NCBI GenBank assembly: GCA_937958785.1
Contig: CALGMY010000028.1
Coordinates: 1 to 26,106 of the forward strand
Direction of reading: 5' to 3'
Length of the DNA: 26,106 nucleotides
Origin: an uncultured Gammaproteobacteria bacterium
Lineage (GTDB): Bacteria > Pseudomonadota > Gammaproteobacteria > Steroidobacterales > GCA-2729495
The translations under genes were made by a program, and so were the position numbers. The notes below the pieces were generated by a model. It was not told the DNA's origin and did not search any database. It was given only the letters and a program-made list of their open reading frames with translations. Shown in pieces: positions 8,723-15,888 of the stretch (positions are counted from its first letter, which is position 1; every line of letters starts with the position of its first letter).

Positions 8723-10207
8723 ATGGGCAAGCCAACCGGATTCATCGAGTACCTGCGGGAGCTGCCCGTGGACCGGACCCCGCGGGAGCGGGTCCGTGAC
8801 TGGAACGAATTCCATCACCACATGGACGAGAAGCGGCTGCGCCAGCAGGGCGCCCGCTGCATGGACTGTGGCGTGCCGTTCTGCCAGACCGGCAAGATGA
8901 TCAGCGGGGCTGCCGCGGGCTGCCCCATCAACAACCTGATCCCGGAGTGGAATGACCTGGTCTATCGCGGCCTGTGGCAGGAGGCCTTGGTCCGCCTGCT
9001 GAAGACCAACAACTTCCCCGAGTTCACCGGGCGCGTGTGCCCGGCGCCCTGCGAGGGTTCCTGCGTCCTCGGCATCAACAGCCCTCCCGTCACGATCAAG
9101 AACATCGAGGTGGCGATCATCGACCGGGCCTTCGAGGAAGGCTGGCTGGTGGCTGAGCCGCCGAAGGTCCGCACGGGCAAGAAGGTGGTCATCATCGGTT
9201 CCGGGCCCGCTGGCCTCGCGGCCGCCGCCCAGCTGAACCGCGCCGGGCACCTCGTGACGGTGCTCGAGCGGGACGACCGGCCGGGCGGGCTGCTGATGTA
9301 CGGGATTCCCAACATGAAGCTCGAGAAGCGGGCGGTGGTCGAACGCCGCCTCAAGCTGCTCGAGGACGAGGGCATCAAGTTCATCTGCAATGCCCACGTG
9401 GGCGAGAACGTCGAGGCCGAGCTGCTGCTGAAGGACTTCGACGCCACCGTGATCTGCACGGGCGCCACCCAGGCCCGGGACCTGAAGGCGGAGGGCCGGC
9501 AGCTCAAGGGCATCCATTTCGCCATGGATTACCTGACCGCCAGCACGAAGGCCTTGCTTGACGGCCAGCCCGACCAGGCAGCAATCCACGCCCGGGGCAG
9601 GGACGTCGTGGTCCTCGGCGGCGGCGACACCGGCACCGACTGCGTCGGCACCGCCATGAGGCAGGGCTGCCGCAGCCTCACGCAGCTTGAGATCATGCCC
9701 AAGCCGCCCCTCGAGCGTGCGGCGGACAATCCCTGGCCCGAGTGGCCCAAGGTCTACCGGCTCGACTACGGCCAGGAGGAGGCCGCCGCGAAGTTCGGCG
9801 CCGACCCCCGCGCCTACCTCACCACCGTGAAGAAGTTCGAGGGCGATGCGGCGGGCAACGTGGCCGCTGTCGTGACGGTGGAGATCAGCTGGGAGAAGAA
9901 TGCAGCCGGCCAGCTGGTACCCGTCGAGAAGCCGGGCAGCGAGAAGGCCACGCCCGCCGGCCTGGTGCTGCTCGCCATGGGCTTCACGGGGCCGGAGGAA
10001 GGCGTGCTGAAGGACCTCGCCGTCGAGCGGGATGCGCGCAGCAACGTCAAGGCCGAGCACGAGAAGTACACCACCAATGTCAGGGGCGTGTTCGCCGCCG
10101 GCGACTGCCGCCGTGGCCAGAGCCTGATCGTCTGGGCCATCAACGAGGGCCGCGGCGTGGCCAGGGAAGTCGACCGCTTCCTGATGGGAAGCACCCAGCT
10201 GCCATGA
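8723..10207 (+). CDS. gltD: Glutamate synthase (NADPH) small subunit
   Basis: A 494-residue flavoprotein that takes electrons from NADPH and passes them through 4Fe-4S clusters to GltB. The N-terminal cluster-binding region contains CMDCGVPFCQ, GCPINNLIPEWN and RVCPAPCEGSC, the standard cysteine set. An FAD-binding Rossmann motif (VVIIGSGPAGLAAAAQLNRA) follows, then a second dinucleotide motif VVLGGGDTGTDC for NADPH, and a C-terminal FAD motif GVFAAGDCRRGQSLIVWA. Length and order are normal. The start is 15 bp after the gltB stop with a GAGCGTGAG-like site. The stop overlaps the following lipoprotein ATG (ATGA). Confidence 0.97.
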   Translation: MGKPTGFIEYLRELPVDRTPRERVRDWNEFHHHMDEKRLRQQGARCMDCGVPFCQTGKMISGAAAGCPINNLIPEWNDLVYRGLWQEALVRLLKTNNFPEFTGRVCPAPCEGSCVLGINSPPVTIKNIEVAIIDRAFEEGWLVAEPPKVRTGKKVVIIGSGPAGLAAAAQLNRAGHLVTVLERDDRPGGLLMYGIPNMKLEKRAVVERRLKLLEDEGIKFICNAHVGENVEAELLLKDFDATVICTGATQARDLKAEGRQLKGIHFAMDYLTASTKALLDGQPDQAAIHARGRDVVVLGGGDTGTDCVGTAMRQGCRSLTQLEIMPKPPLERAADNPWPEWPKVYRLDYGQEEAAAKFGADPRAYLTTVKKFEGDAAGNVAAVVTVEISWEKNAAGQLVPVEKPGSEKATPAGLVLLAMGFTGPEEGVLKDLAVERDARSNVKAEHEKYTTNVRGVFAAGDCRRGQSLIVWAINEGRGVAREVDRFLMGSTQLP

Positions 10208-10896
10208 GCAGGCAGGTCGCGAAGGTGGGAGCGGCTTCAACCGCCATCCTGACCATGCTCCTCGCCGGCTGCGCCACCCCACCTTCCACCCCCGCCGACG
10301 GCCTCATGACCGGCCAGTCGATCCCGGTCGCCGAGGCGCCCCGGGACAACACTGCCCTGGACCAGGAGATCACGGCATTCCTCGCACGTTACGCCGCTGC
10401 GTACAACCGGCAGGACTACGCCGCCCTGCTCGGCATGTGGGACCAGGAAGACGCCGACGCCTTCTACATGGCGGAGGAGATCGACCCGCCCCTGCACGGC
10501 TGGAAGAGCATCCGGGCGTACTTCGCCCGGCCCGGGGTGCTGGACGGCATCCGCAACGAGTACAGCAACGTCCGCGCCCACTACGTCGCGCCCGGGGTGG
10601 TGGTGGCAACCTACCGCCTGCGCTTCGACATCAAGGTGAAGGGCATGGCCCCCCTGTCGAGCTTCGACCGGGTCGTGGCGCTTTTCAGGCGCCGGAACGA
10701 CGAGTGGAAGATGATCGCCTACGCGGAGGCGCCCCAGGCGCCCCTGACCATGATCCGGAAGGCCCTGAAGACCTCGAAGAGCCTCGACGATGCCCAGCAG
10801 AAGGAACTGCTGCGCCAGGTGAAGGGGCTGCTCGAGGACGCCGTGCCCGAAGACTTCGACGAGTGGCTCGGTCAGCAGCCTGCACCGGCCCGCTGA
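10204..10896 (+). CDS. Putative lipoprotein with NTF2/SnoaL-like (DUF4440-type) domain
   Basis: A 230-residue protein of unknown function. Residues 1-23 form a lipoprotein signal ending in lipobox LLAGC (Cys23). Residues about 50-165 look like an NTF2-like fold: an N-terminal helix pair (FLARYAAAYNRQDYAALLGMW), the segment GWKSIRAYFARPGVL and a strand-rich second half (VVATYRLRFDIKVKG, DRVVALFRRRNDEWKMIAY). The C-terminal 60 residues are helical and charged. The ATG overlaps the gltD stop, so it is probably translated with the gltBD mRNA. Signal-peptide codons for VGAASTAI coincide with a REP-like half-element. The domain call rests on pattern resemblance; a catalytic role is not established. 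Confidence 0.72.
   Translation: MSRQVAKVGAASTAILTMLLAGCATPPSTPADGLMTGQSIPVAEAPRDNTALDQEITAFLARYAAAYNRQDYAALLGMWDQEDADAFYMAEEIDPPLHGWKSIRAYFARPGVLDGIRNEYSNVRAHYVAPGVVVATYRLRFDIKVKGMAPLSSFDRVVALFRRRNDEWKMIAYAEAPQAPLTMIRKALKTSKSLDDAQQKELLRQVKGLLEDAVPEDFDEWLGQQPAPAR
10225..10248 (+). repeat. REP-half-like sequence inside a signal peptide
   Basis: GTGGGAGCGGCTTCAACCGC plus four more bases matches the type-I REP arm of this window at 21 of 24 positions. Two of the three differences are silent in the reading frame and one changes Ala to Thr. It has no partner arm. Confidence 0.6.
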
Positions 10897-10923
10897 GCGC
10901 GCCTCGAGGCGCTGCGACGACCC

Positions 10924-12231
10924 ATGGCACACCAGTATCCCTCCCCCGCCCGCGCCTGGTACCTGGTGGGCCTGCTGACGGTTGCATCCATTTTCTCCTT
11001 CGTTGACAAGTACATACCGGCCCTCCTCGTCGAGCCGCTCAAGCAGGACCTGCGCATCTCCGACACGGAGGTCGGACTGCTGCTCGGGCCCGCCTTTGCC
11101 GTGCTCTACGCGACCCTCGGACTGCCCCTCGGCTGGCTGGCGGACCGGCGCCGGCGCACGACGCTGGTGGCCGCCGGGGTGGCGCTGTGGTCGCTCGCCA
11201 CGGCGGCGTCGGGACTCGCGAGGAACTTCGGCCACCTGCTGCTGGCGCGGGTCGGCGTCGGCATCGGCGACGCCGCGCTGGCGCCCTGCGCGCTGTCGCT
11301 GATCTCGGACAGTTTCCCCGCCGACCGGCGCGGCCGGCCGGTGGCCCTCTACATCACCGCCCAATCGGTCGGTGCGGGCATCGCGATGCTGGGCGGCGCC
11401 GCCGTGCTCGCCTGGGCCGCGTCCCAGCCGGAGATCAGCCTGCCAGTCCTGGGGACCCTGGCCCCCTGGCAATTCACTTTCCTCGCCGTGGGCCTGCCGG
11501 GGCTGCTGGTTGCGTTGCTGCTGGCGGCAGCCCGCGAACCGGCCAGGGACCCCGGTACTGCAGCCGGCGTCAGCATGGGACACACGCTCCGCTACCTGCG
11601 GGTCCACTGGCGCACCTATGCCAGCCTCACCGCCGTCGTGTGCGTGATGACCATCACCGCCTACAGCCAGAACTTCTACGCCGCGCTGTTCCAGCGGGAC
11701 TTCGGCTGGGACGTGAGCCGCTACGCCACCTGGAGCGGACTCGCCCTGGTCATCCAGGGTCCTCTGGTGGTGAACCTCACCGGCGCCTGGTGCGACCGGC
11801 TCGCCGCCCGCGGCCGCCGGGATGGCCCGTTCTCGATCACGACCCTCGGCACGCTCCTGCTCGTTCCGACGGGCATCGCCGCGCCCCTGATGTCGTCCGG
11901 CGAACTGGCGTTCCTCGTCTGGCTCTGCAACCTGGTGGGACTGTCGATGGTCTCGGCGGCTGCCCCGGTAGCCCTCCTCGCGGTCACGCCCGGCGAAATG
12001 CGCGGGCAGGTTTCGGCCCTCTTCTACATGGTGATCATGCTGGCGGGCCTCGTGATTGGGCCACTGGCGGTGGGGGTACTGAACGACCAGTGGTTCGCCG
12101 GCGCACGGCTGGCCGCTGCCTGCTCGCTGGTACCGCTGCTGGTGGGCGTCCCCGGTGTGCTGCTGATGCCCTACGCCCGCCGGCAGTTCGGACTGGCGCT
12201 CAGCCAGCTCGCCGACGGAAATACCAGATGA
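10924..12231 (+). CDS. MFS transporter, spinster-like
   Basis: A 435-residue inner-membrane secondary transporter with about 12 hydrophobic segments. The N-terminal signature FSFVDKYIPALLVEPLKQDL followed by SDTEVGLLLGPAFAVLYA and GWLADRRRR (the loop 2-3 motif of the major facilitator superfamily) is typical of spinster-like MFS proteins in proteobacteria. A second-half repeat begins near LRVHWRTYASLTAVVCVM. The start is 27 bp after the lipoprotein stop, with GAGG at 10906-10909 a distant ribosome-binding candidate. The substrate cannot be told. The last 32 bp overlap the 3' end of the opposing gene. Confidence 0.9.
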   Translation: MAHQYPSPARAWYLVGLLTVASIFSFVDKYIPALLVEPLKQDLRISDTEVGLLLGPAFAVLYATLGLPLGWLADRRRRTTLVAAGVALWSLATAASGLARNFGHLLLARVGVGIGDAALAPCALSLISDSFPADRRGRPVALYITAQSVGAGIAMLGGAAVLAWAASQPEISLPVLGTLAPWQFTFLAVGLPGLLVALLLAAAREPARDPGTAAGVSMGHTLRYLRVHWRTYASLTAVVCVMTITAYSQNFYAALFQRDFGWDVSRYATWSGLALVIQGPLVVNLTGAWCDRLAARGRRDGPFSITTLGTLLLVPTGIAAPLMSSGELAFLVWLCNLVGLSMVSAAAPVALLAVTPGEMRGQVSALFYMVIMLAGLVIGPLAVGVLNDQWFAGARLAAACSLVPLLVGVPGVLLMPYARRQFGLALSQLADGNTR

Positions 12232-12484
12232 GGACCATCGCGCCGGCGATGCCGAGCAGGAAATCCAGTCCGCCGGAAATGCCGAGCAGACGCCCCGCCA
12301 GGCCCCCGACCAGCGACCCACCCAGCCCGAAGAGGATCGTGCGCGGGTAGCTCATGGGGTCGGGCCCCGGGAGCAGCCAGCGGGCCAGGGCGCCGATGAC
12401 GAGGCCAGCCACCGCAAGGTAGGCGACGAACAGCAGGATGCCGATGCCGGCCACGGTACCCCAGCCGATGCCTGCGCCATCCAT
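12200..12484 (-). CDS. GlsB/YeaQ/YmgE family small membrane protein
   Basis: A 94-residue protein with three hydrophobic segments (about 10-33, 48-68, 73-88). GLVIGALARWLLPGPDPM, then GGSLVGGLAGRLLG and the closing WYFRRR, are hallmarks of the GlsB/YeaQ/YmgE (transglycosylase-associated) family. Members are common in proteobacteria and Gram-positives and often stress-linked, but the biochemical role is unknown. It is last in a four-gene minus-strand operon, starting two bases after the gpx stop. Its 3' end overlaps the convergent MFS gene by 32 bp; the overlap encodes family-typical residues, so it is genuine. Confidence 0.88.
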   Translation of the reverse strand: MDGAGIGWGTVAGIGILLFVAYLAVAGLVIGALARWLLPGPDPMSYPRTILFGLGGSLVGGLAGRLLGISGGLDFLLGIAGAMVLIWYFRRRAG

Positions 12485-12486
12485 GG

Positions 12487-12957
12487 TCAGAGCAGCTCCG
12501 CAATGTCCTGCAGCAGCCCCTTGTCGTCGGGTGGCGTCGCGGGCGGGTAGCGCTTCACGACCCGGCCGTTCCGGTCGATCAGGAACTTCTCAAAATTCCA
12601 CTCGATGTCGCCGGGGAACTCACTGGTCAGCCACTGGTAGATGGGATGCCGGCCGGGACCGTTGACCTCGACCTTGCGGGTGAGCGGGAAGCGCACCCCG
12701 TAGTTCGCCTGGCAGAAATGGACGATCTCGGGCTCGGAGCCGGGCTCCTGCGCCCCGAACTGGTTGCACGGAAACCCGACGACCACGAGGCCCTCGCCCG
12801 ACAGTTGCTCGTAGAGCTGCTCGAGCCCCTTGTACTGGGGAGTCAACCCGCACCGGCTGGCCACGTTCACGGCGAGCACGACCCGCCCGGCCAGCGCCGG
12901 CACCAGGTCACCCGTGCCATCGATGCGCTGGACCTCGAAGTCCTCGAGGGTGCTCAC
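12487..12957 (-). CDS. Glutathione peroxidase family (thiol peroxidase, BtuE-like)
   Basis: A 156-residue peroxide-reducing enzyme of normal length. The peroxidatic residue is Cys36 (NVASRCGLTPQY), not selenocysteine. The tetrad is completed by Gln70 (NQFGAQEPG), Trp120 and Asn121 (WNF). Cys82 (HFCQANYGV) is where the resolving cysteine of thioredoxin-dependent Gpx proteins lies, so reduction by thioredoxin is more likely than by glutathione. The start is GTG at 12957, overlapping the stop of the upstream ferredoxin-like gene (GTGA), with AGGGGG a few bases before. It ends two bases before the GlsB-like gene. Confidence 0.93.
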   Translation of the reverse strand: MSTLEDFEVQRIDGTGDLVPALAGRVVLAVNVASRCGLTPQYKGLEQLYEQLSGEGLVVVGFPCNQFGAQEPGSEPEIVHFCQANYGVRFPLTRKVEVNGPGRHPIYQWLTSEFPGDIEWNFEKFLIDRNGRVVKRYPPATPPDDKGLLQDIAELL

Positions 12958-13445
12958 CGGGCCGCCCCCTGGCCGGTCGCGGTTCCGCGCGCCAGGGCCT
13001 CGGCCTGCTGTTCGGGCGTCAGCTTGTCGCCGCAGCAGTCACCGGCCTCGACGAGGTGGGCGGGAACGGCGGTGACGGGCTTGAGGTGCCGGAGCACGAA
13101 GCGCTCGACGGGCTGGCCCCCGAGGATGTGCTGCTCGACGAATTCCGGCACGTGCTCGGCCGTCAGGCCGTCGTACCAGACCCCGTCGGGATGCACGACG
13201 AACACGGGTCCCGTGATGCCGGGCTGGCGGCATTGCATGATGTTGATCTTCACCTGGGCGAGGAGCCGGCGCTTCGCCAGCTCCTGGCGCAGAGCCCCGC
13301 TGAGCGCCGCGTTGCCGTTGGCCTCACAGCCACAGAAGTCCTTGCCGTCCGTGCACAGGAAGATGTGGAAACGCAGCTTCGCGAGGACCCGCGGCGGCGA
13401 CTCCTCCCAGGGCTGGGCGACACAGTGCTCGTGTTCGTTGGCCAT
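12954..13445 (-). CDS. Thioredoxin-like [2Fe-2S] ferredoxin domain protein, divergent ligands (paralogue 1)
   Basis: A 163-residue protein resembling the thioredoxin-fold [2Fe-2S] ferredoxin family (Aquifex Fd / NuoE C-terminal type). RFHIFLCTDGKDFCGC starts the domain and GPVFVVHPDGVWYDGL matches the conserved core. Cysteines are C31, C38, C40 and C72. In the family the second half usually has C-x3-C; here the position after C72 is Gly76, so one canonical ligand is absent. A CC pair at 137-138 lies in an unusual tail. It starts three bases after the neighbouring paralogue and overlaps gpx. Cluster binding is therefore uncertain. Function unknown; a redox or [Fe-S] sensing role is inferred only. 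Confidence 0.75.
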   Translation of the reverse strand: MANEHEHCVAQPWEESPPRVLAKLRFHIFLCTDGKDFCGCEANGNAALSGALRQELAKRRLLAQVKINIMQCRQPGITGPVFVVHPDGVWYDGLTAEHVPEFVEQHILGGQPVERFVLRHLKPVTAVPAHLVEAGDCCGDKLTPEQQAEALARGTATGQGAAR

Positions 13446-13448
13446 CGT

Positions 13449-13925
13449 TCAATTGCCTCCCGTCGTGGCGGCCGGCGCAGGGCGTGCCGGCGGTGGCTGC
13501 ACGCCCTTTCCATTGGGCGGGTTGACCCGACGATGGATCAGCTCCATCACCGGCTTGCCGCCGATGAGGTGCTGTTCGAGGATCTTCTGCGCGTCTGCCA
13601 TCTCCCGGATCCGGTACCAGATGCCATCCGGGTACACCATGACCACACAACCATAGGCGTGCTGGGCAATGCAGGCATTGGGACTCACGACCACGTCGTC
13701 GACGCCGGCTGCCTGCAGGCGCTGCTGGAACATCTCGTAGATCCCGCCCCCCAGGGTGAGGCCGCAGTGCAGGCCCCGATGGCCGTCTGCATGATCCTCG
13801 GCGGGTGCATTCAGCAGGCGGGCCCGGTCCTCCGGGCTCATGGCGGCCACCTGGGCCGCCTTCTTGGCGATCGTCTTCGTCCAGTGATCGCCGTACTCGG
13901 TGGTGCAGACGAATACGTGACGCAT
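13449..13925 (-). CDS. Thioredoxin-like [2Fe-2S] ferredoxin domain protein, divergent ligands (paralogue 2)
   Basis: A 158-residue protein, first gene of the four-gene operon. MRHVFVCTTEYGDHW opens a ferredoxin-like domain and CVVMVYPDGIWYRI matches the family core. Candidate ligands are C7, C54, C85 and C93, with His89 at the usual fourth-Cys position (C-x3-H). About 30 residues rich in Ala, Asp and His are inserted between C7 and C54. The C-terminal tail is Pro/Ala-rich. ATG 13925 was chosen because it begins the recognisable domain; upstream codons are antisense to the Nudix gene. A good -10 (TATGAT) is at 13979-13974. Function unknown. Confidence 0.73.
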   Translation of the reverse strand: MRHVFVCTTEYGDHWTKTIAKKAAQVAAMSPEDRARLLNAPAEDHADGHRGLHCGLTLGGGIYEMFQQRLQAAGVDDVVVSPNACIAQHAYGCVVMVYPDGIWYRIREMADAQKILEQHLIGGKPVMELIHRRVNPPNGKGVQPPPARPAPAATTGGN

Positions 13926-13968
13926 GGCAATGGGCCTCGGGTCAAGGGGAAAGCCACAAGGGCCGGTG

Positions 13969-14006
13969 ACCTGATCATAGTCGATCGGCGCTAGAATGCG
14001 GCTCCC
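13969..14006. promoter_or_regulatory. Divergent promoter region between ferredoxin-like operon and Nudix gene
   Basis: TATGAT on the minus strand (13979-13974, 5/6 match) could serve the four-gene operon. TAGAAT on the plus strand (13992-13997, 5/6 match) could serve the Nudix gene, leaving nine bases before its ATG. No convincing -35 hexamer was found for either. Confidence 0.4.
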
Positions 14007-14573
14007 ATGAGCGAGCACGCCGGATTCTGCAGCGCCTGCGGCGCGCCCGTCACCACGGCCGTCCCCAACGGGGACAGCCGCCCCCGGTCGGTCTGCCCGG
14101 CCTGCGGCACCATCCACTATGTCAATCCCAAGCTGGTGGTCGGCACGGTGCCCGAGCATGCGGGCCGGATCCTGCTGTGCCGCCGCGCCATCGAGCCCCG
14201 CAAGGGCTACTGGACCGTCCCGGCGGGCTTCATGGAACTGGGCGAGACCCTGGGTGAAGCCGCCCTCCGGGAGACCTGGGAGGAAGCCCTGGCCCGGGTC
14301 GAGCTGGGCAGCCTCTTCTCGGTGGTGGACGTGGTCCATGCCGGGCAGGTGCACGTCTTCTTCCGGGCCCGGTTGCCGGAGCCGGAATTCGGGGCGGGGG
14401 AAGAAACACTGGAGACACGGCTGTTCGCGCCGGCGGAGATCCCCTGGGACGACCTGGCCTTCCCCAGCATCCGTATTGCCCTGGAGCAGTACCTGGAAGA
14501 CGGGCGCTCCGGGAACACCGAGGTGCGACTCCAAACCGCACCTCGAGTGCGCTTCGAAAGGCCGCGAGCCTAG
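14007..14573 (+). CDS. Nudix hydrolase with N-terminal zinc ribbon
   Basis: A 188-residue hydrolase of nucleoside-diphosphate-linked compounds. A zinc ribbon is formed by C8, C11, C30 and C33. The Nudix box is complete at residues 74-94: G74-x5-E80-x7-R88-E89-x2-E92-E93 (GFMELGETLGEAALRETWEE). The order zinc ribbon then Nudix recalls NudC (NADH pyrophosphatase), but the long NudC N-terminal domain is missing, so this is a shorter relative and the substrate is unknown. There is no Shine-Dalgarno sequence before ATG 14007, and a -10-like TAGAAT ends nine bases upstream, compatible with a leaderless mRNA. It is divergent from the ferredoxin-like operon. Confidence 0.92.
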   Translation: MSEHAGFCSACGAPVTTAVPNGDSRPRSVCPACGTIHYVNPKLVVGTVPEHAGRILLCRRAIEPRKGYWTVPAGFMELGETLGEAALRETWEEALARVELGSLFSVVDVVHAGQVHVFFRARLPEPEFGAGEETLETRLFAPAEIPWDDLAFPSIRIALEQYLEDGRSGNTEVRLQTAPRVRFERPRA

Positions 14574-14615
14574 TCAGAAACGCCTGAAATCACTACAGTA
14601 GCGGCCCCGGCAGGA
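14571..14615 (+). promoter_or_regulatory. Possible promoter and ribosome binding site of fdxA
   Basis: TAGTCA (14571-14576) and TACAGT (14594-14599) are 17 bp apart, each a 4/6 match to consensus. AGGAG at 14611-14615 precedes ATG 14627 by 11 bases. Only moderately convincing. Confidence 0.3.
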
Positions 14616-14626
14616 GCCTTTAGACC

Positions 14627-14950
14627 ATGACTTTCGTCGTCACCGAGAAGTGCATCAAGTGCAAGTACATGGATTGCGTGGAAGTGTGTCCCGTGGACTG
14701 CTTTCACGAAGGTCCCAACATGCTGGTGATCGATCCGGACGAGTGCATCGACTGCACGCTGTGCGAGCCTGAGTGCCCGGTGGAAGCGATCTTTTCCGAG
14801 GACGAGGTACCTGCGAACCAGAAGGACTTCGTGAAGCTCAATGCCGAGCTGGCGCGGGGCTGGCCGGTGATCACCGAAGCAGGCACGCCCCCGGCCGATT
14901 CCGAGCAGTGGTCCAAGGTCCAGGACAAGCGCCACCTGCTCGAGCGGTAG
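14627..14950 (+). CDS. fdxA: 7Fe ferredoxin FdxA ([3Fe-4S][4Fe-4S])
   Basis: A 107-residue soluble electron carrier. The N-terminal half holds the cysteine array C9, C12, C17, C21, then C40, C43, C46 and C50 (CIDCTLCEPECPVEAI), which is the FdxA pattern with one 3Fe-4S and one 4Fe-4S cluster. The C-terminal half (NAELARGWPVITEAGTPPAD) is the usual FdxA extension. Length is typical. The partner enzyme is not known. The stop codon TAG is the start of REP element C. It is separated from the Nudix gene by 53 bp and probably has its own promoter. Confidence 0.96.
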   Translation: MTFVVTEKCIKCKYMDCVEVCPVDCFHEGPNMLVIDPDECIDCTLCEPECPVEAIFSEDEVPANQKDFVKLNAELARGWPVITEAGTPPADSEQWSKVQDKRHLLER

Positions 14951-15021
14951 GAGCCCGCAGGAGCGCCGACCGGCGCGATCCGGCGGCAGGGAATATCGAT
15001 CGCGCCTGAAGGCGCTCCTAC
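14947..15021. repeat. REP-like palindrome C (composite left end)
   Basis: The right arm (14998-15021) ends CGCTCCTAC with core GCGCCTGAAGGCGC. The left side begins GTAGGAGCC and then restarts as GCAGGAGCGCCGACCGGCGC, so it looks like one left arm with a partial extra copy in front. It lies between convergent fdxA and dsbC. The first GTAG contains the fdxA stop. Confidence 0.85.
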
Positions 15022-15035
15022 CCCCCCGATTTCCG

Positions 15036-15797
15036 TCAGTTCTTCGCCACCTTCGTTTCGGCGATGTACTTCGACAGTTCGGCCGGATCCAGGTAGCCGC
15101 CGATCAGCTCCCCGGACTCCAGCACGATGGCGGGCGTGCCCTGGATGCCGAAATCCCGGCCCACATTGAAGTGCTCGCCCACCGGGTTCGGCTCGCAGAC
15201 CTTGTCGTTCAGCTTCTCGCCCGCCTTGGAGCGGGTCAGGGCGCTGCGCCGGTCCTTCGCGCAGGCCACCTGCTCCGCCTTGGTCCAGCTCTCGGAGCCC
15301 GGGCCGCTCCGCGGGAAGTACATGTAGCGCACCTTGATCCCGCGGGCGTTGTAGTCGGCGATCTGGTTGTGCAACTTGCGGCAGTAGCCGCAGTCGATGT
15401 CGGTGAAGACGGTGATCGTGCTCGTCGGCTTCGCCGGGGAAAACACCACCATGCCGGACTCGCTGACGCCGGCGAGAACATCCCGCCGCACGCTCTCCCG
15501 ACGGCTCTCGGTGAGGTTCTGGTCGTTGCTGAGGTCGATGATCTCGCCCTGCACCAGATACCGGCCATCGGCGCTGACGTAGGCAATCTTGGAGCCGATC
15601 CGGACCTCCCACAGCCCGTCGACCGGGGCGGGGCTGATCTGCTCGGGCCGGATCTCCGGGAACTTGGCCGCGATGGCTGCCCGGGCATCCGCCTTCGTGA
15701 CCGCGGGCGCGGGGGCCGGCTGGGCAACGGCGGCCAATGGCAGCAGGGCCAGCAGGAGGCTCGGAGCCAGGGAGTTCGGGCGATACGAAGACGACAT
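15036..15797 (-). CDS. dsbC: Periplasmic thiol:disulfide isomerase DsbC
   Basis: A 253-residue precursor. A signal peptide of about 25 residues ends near AAVA-Q. It is followed by a DsbC N-terminal dimerisation domain (to about 90) and a thioredoxin-fold domain with active site CGYC at 136-139 (FTDIDCGYCR). A second cysteine pair (QVACAKD, DKVCEPN) and the cis-Pro segment GIQGTPAIV are present, all as in DsbC. It shuffles wrong disulfides in the periplasm. ATG 15797 is chosen over GTG 15806 because AAGGTG sits six bases before it. It follows xerD on the same strand, a gene order also known from enterobacteria. The stop is 15 bp from REP C. Confidence 0.95.
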   Translation of the reverse strand: MSSSYRPNSLAPSLLLALLPLAAVAQPAPAPAVTKADARAAIAAKFPEIRPEQISPAPVDGLWEVRIGSKIAYVSADGRYLVQGEIIDLSNDQNLTESRRESVRRDVLAGVSESGMVVFSPAKPTSTITVFTDIDCGYCRKLHNQIADYNARGIKVRYMYFPRSGPGSESWTKAEQVACAKDRRSALTRSKAGEKLNDKVCEPNPVGEHFNVGRDFGIQGTPAIVLESGELIGGYLDPAELSKYIAETKVAKN

Positions 15798-15846
15798 GGG
15801 CAGCACCTTGGGTCAGCAGGCCGGGCGGTTGTACCGTTGGACCACC

Positions 15847-15871
15847 GGGCAGGACCCTAAGTTTCCTGCCC
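15847..15871 (-). promoter_or_regulatory. Perfect inverted repeat in the dsbC leader
   Basis: GGGCAGGA (15847-15854) and TCCTGCCC (15864-15871) are perfect reverse complements with a nine-base loop. They lie between xerD and dsbC, about 50-75 bases before the dsbC start. It could be an mRNA hairpin or an operator; no T-run follows, so a strong terminator is unlikely. Confidence 0.45.
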
Positions 15872-15888
15872 CGTCACGGGCGGCGCGG

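Noticed and set aside
7445..10282. A 945-codon open frame on the minus strand opposite gltB and gltD
   Set aside because: It is antisense to two complete, motif-rich genes. Its sequence is low-complexity, rich in His/Leu/Gly/Asp, with no recognisable domain. This is typical of the mirror frame in GC-rich DNA.
10237..12321. A 694-codon minus-strand open frame opposite the lipoprotein and MFS genes
   Set aside because: It opposes genes with clear lipobox and MFS motifs, and its translation has no family resemblance. It is a GC-driven shadow.
13926..14534. Upstream extension of the second ferredoxin-like gene
   Set aside because: The frame stays open for about 200 more codons but only antisense to the Nudix gene. 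The recognisable domain begins at the ATG at 13925.
15798..15806. GTG start for dsbC three codons upstream
   Set aside because: AAGGTG, which contains that GTG, is well spaced as the ribosome binding site of the ATG at 15797.
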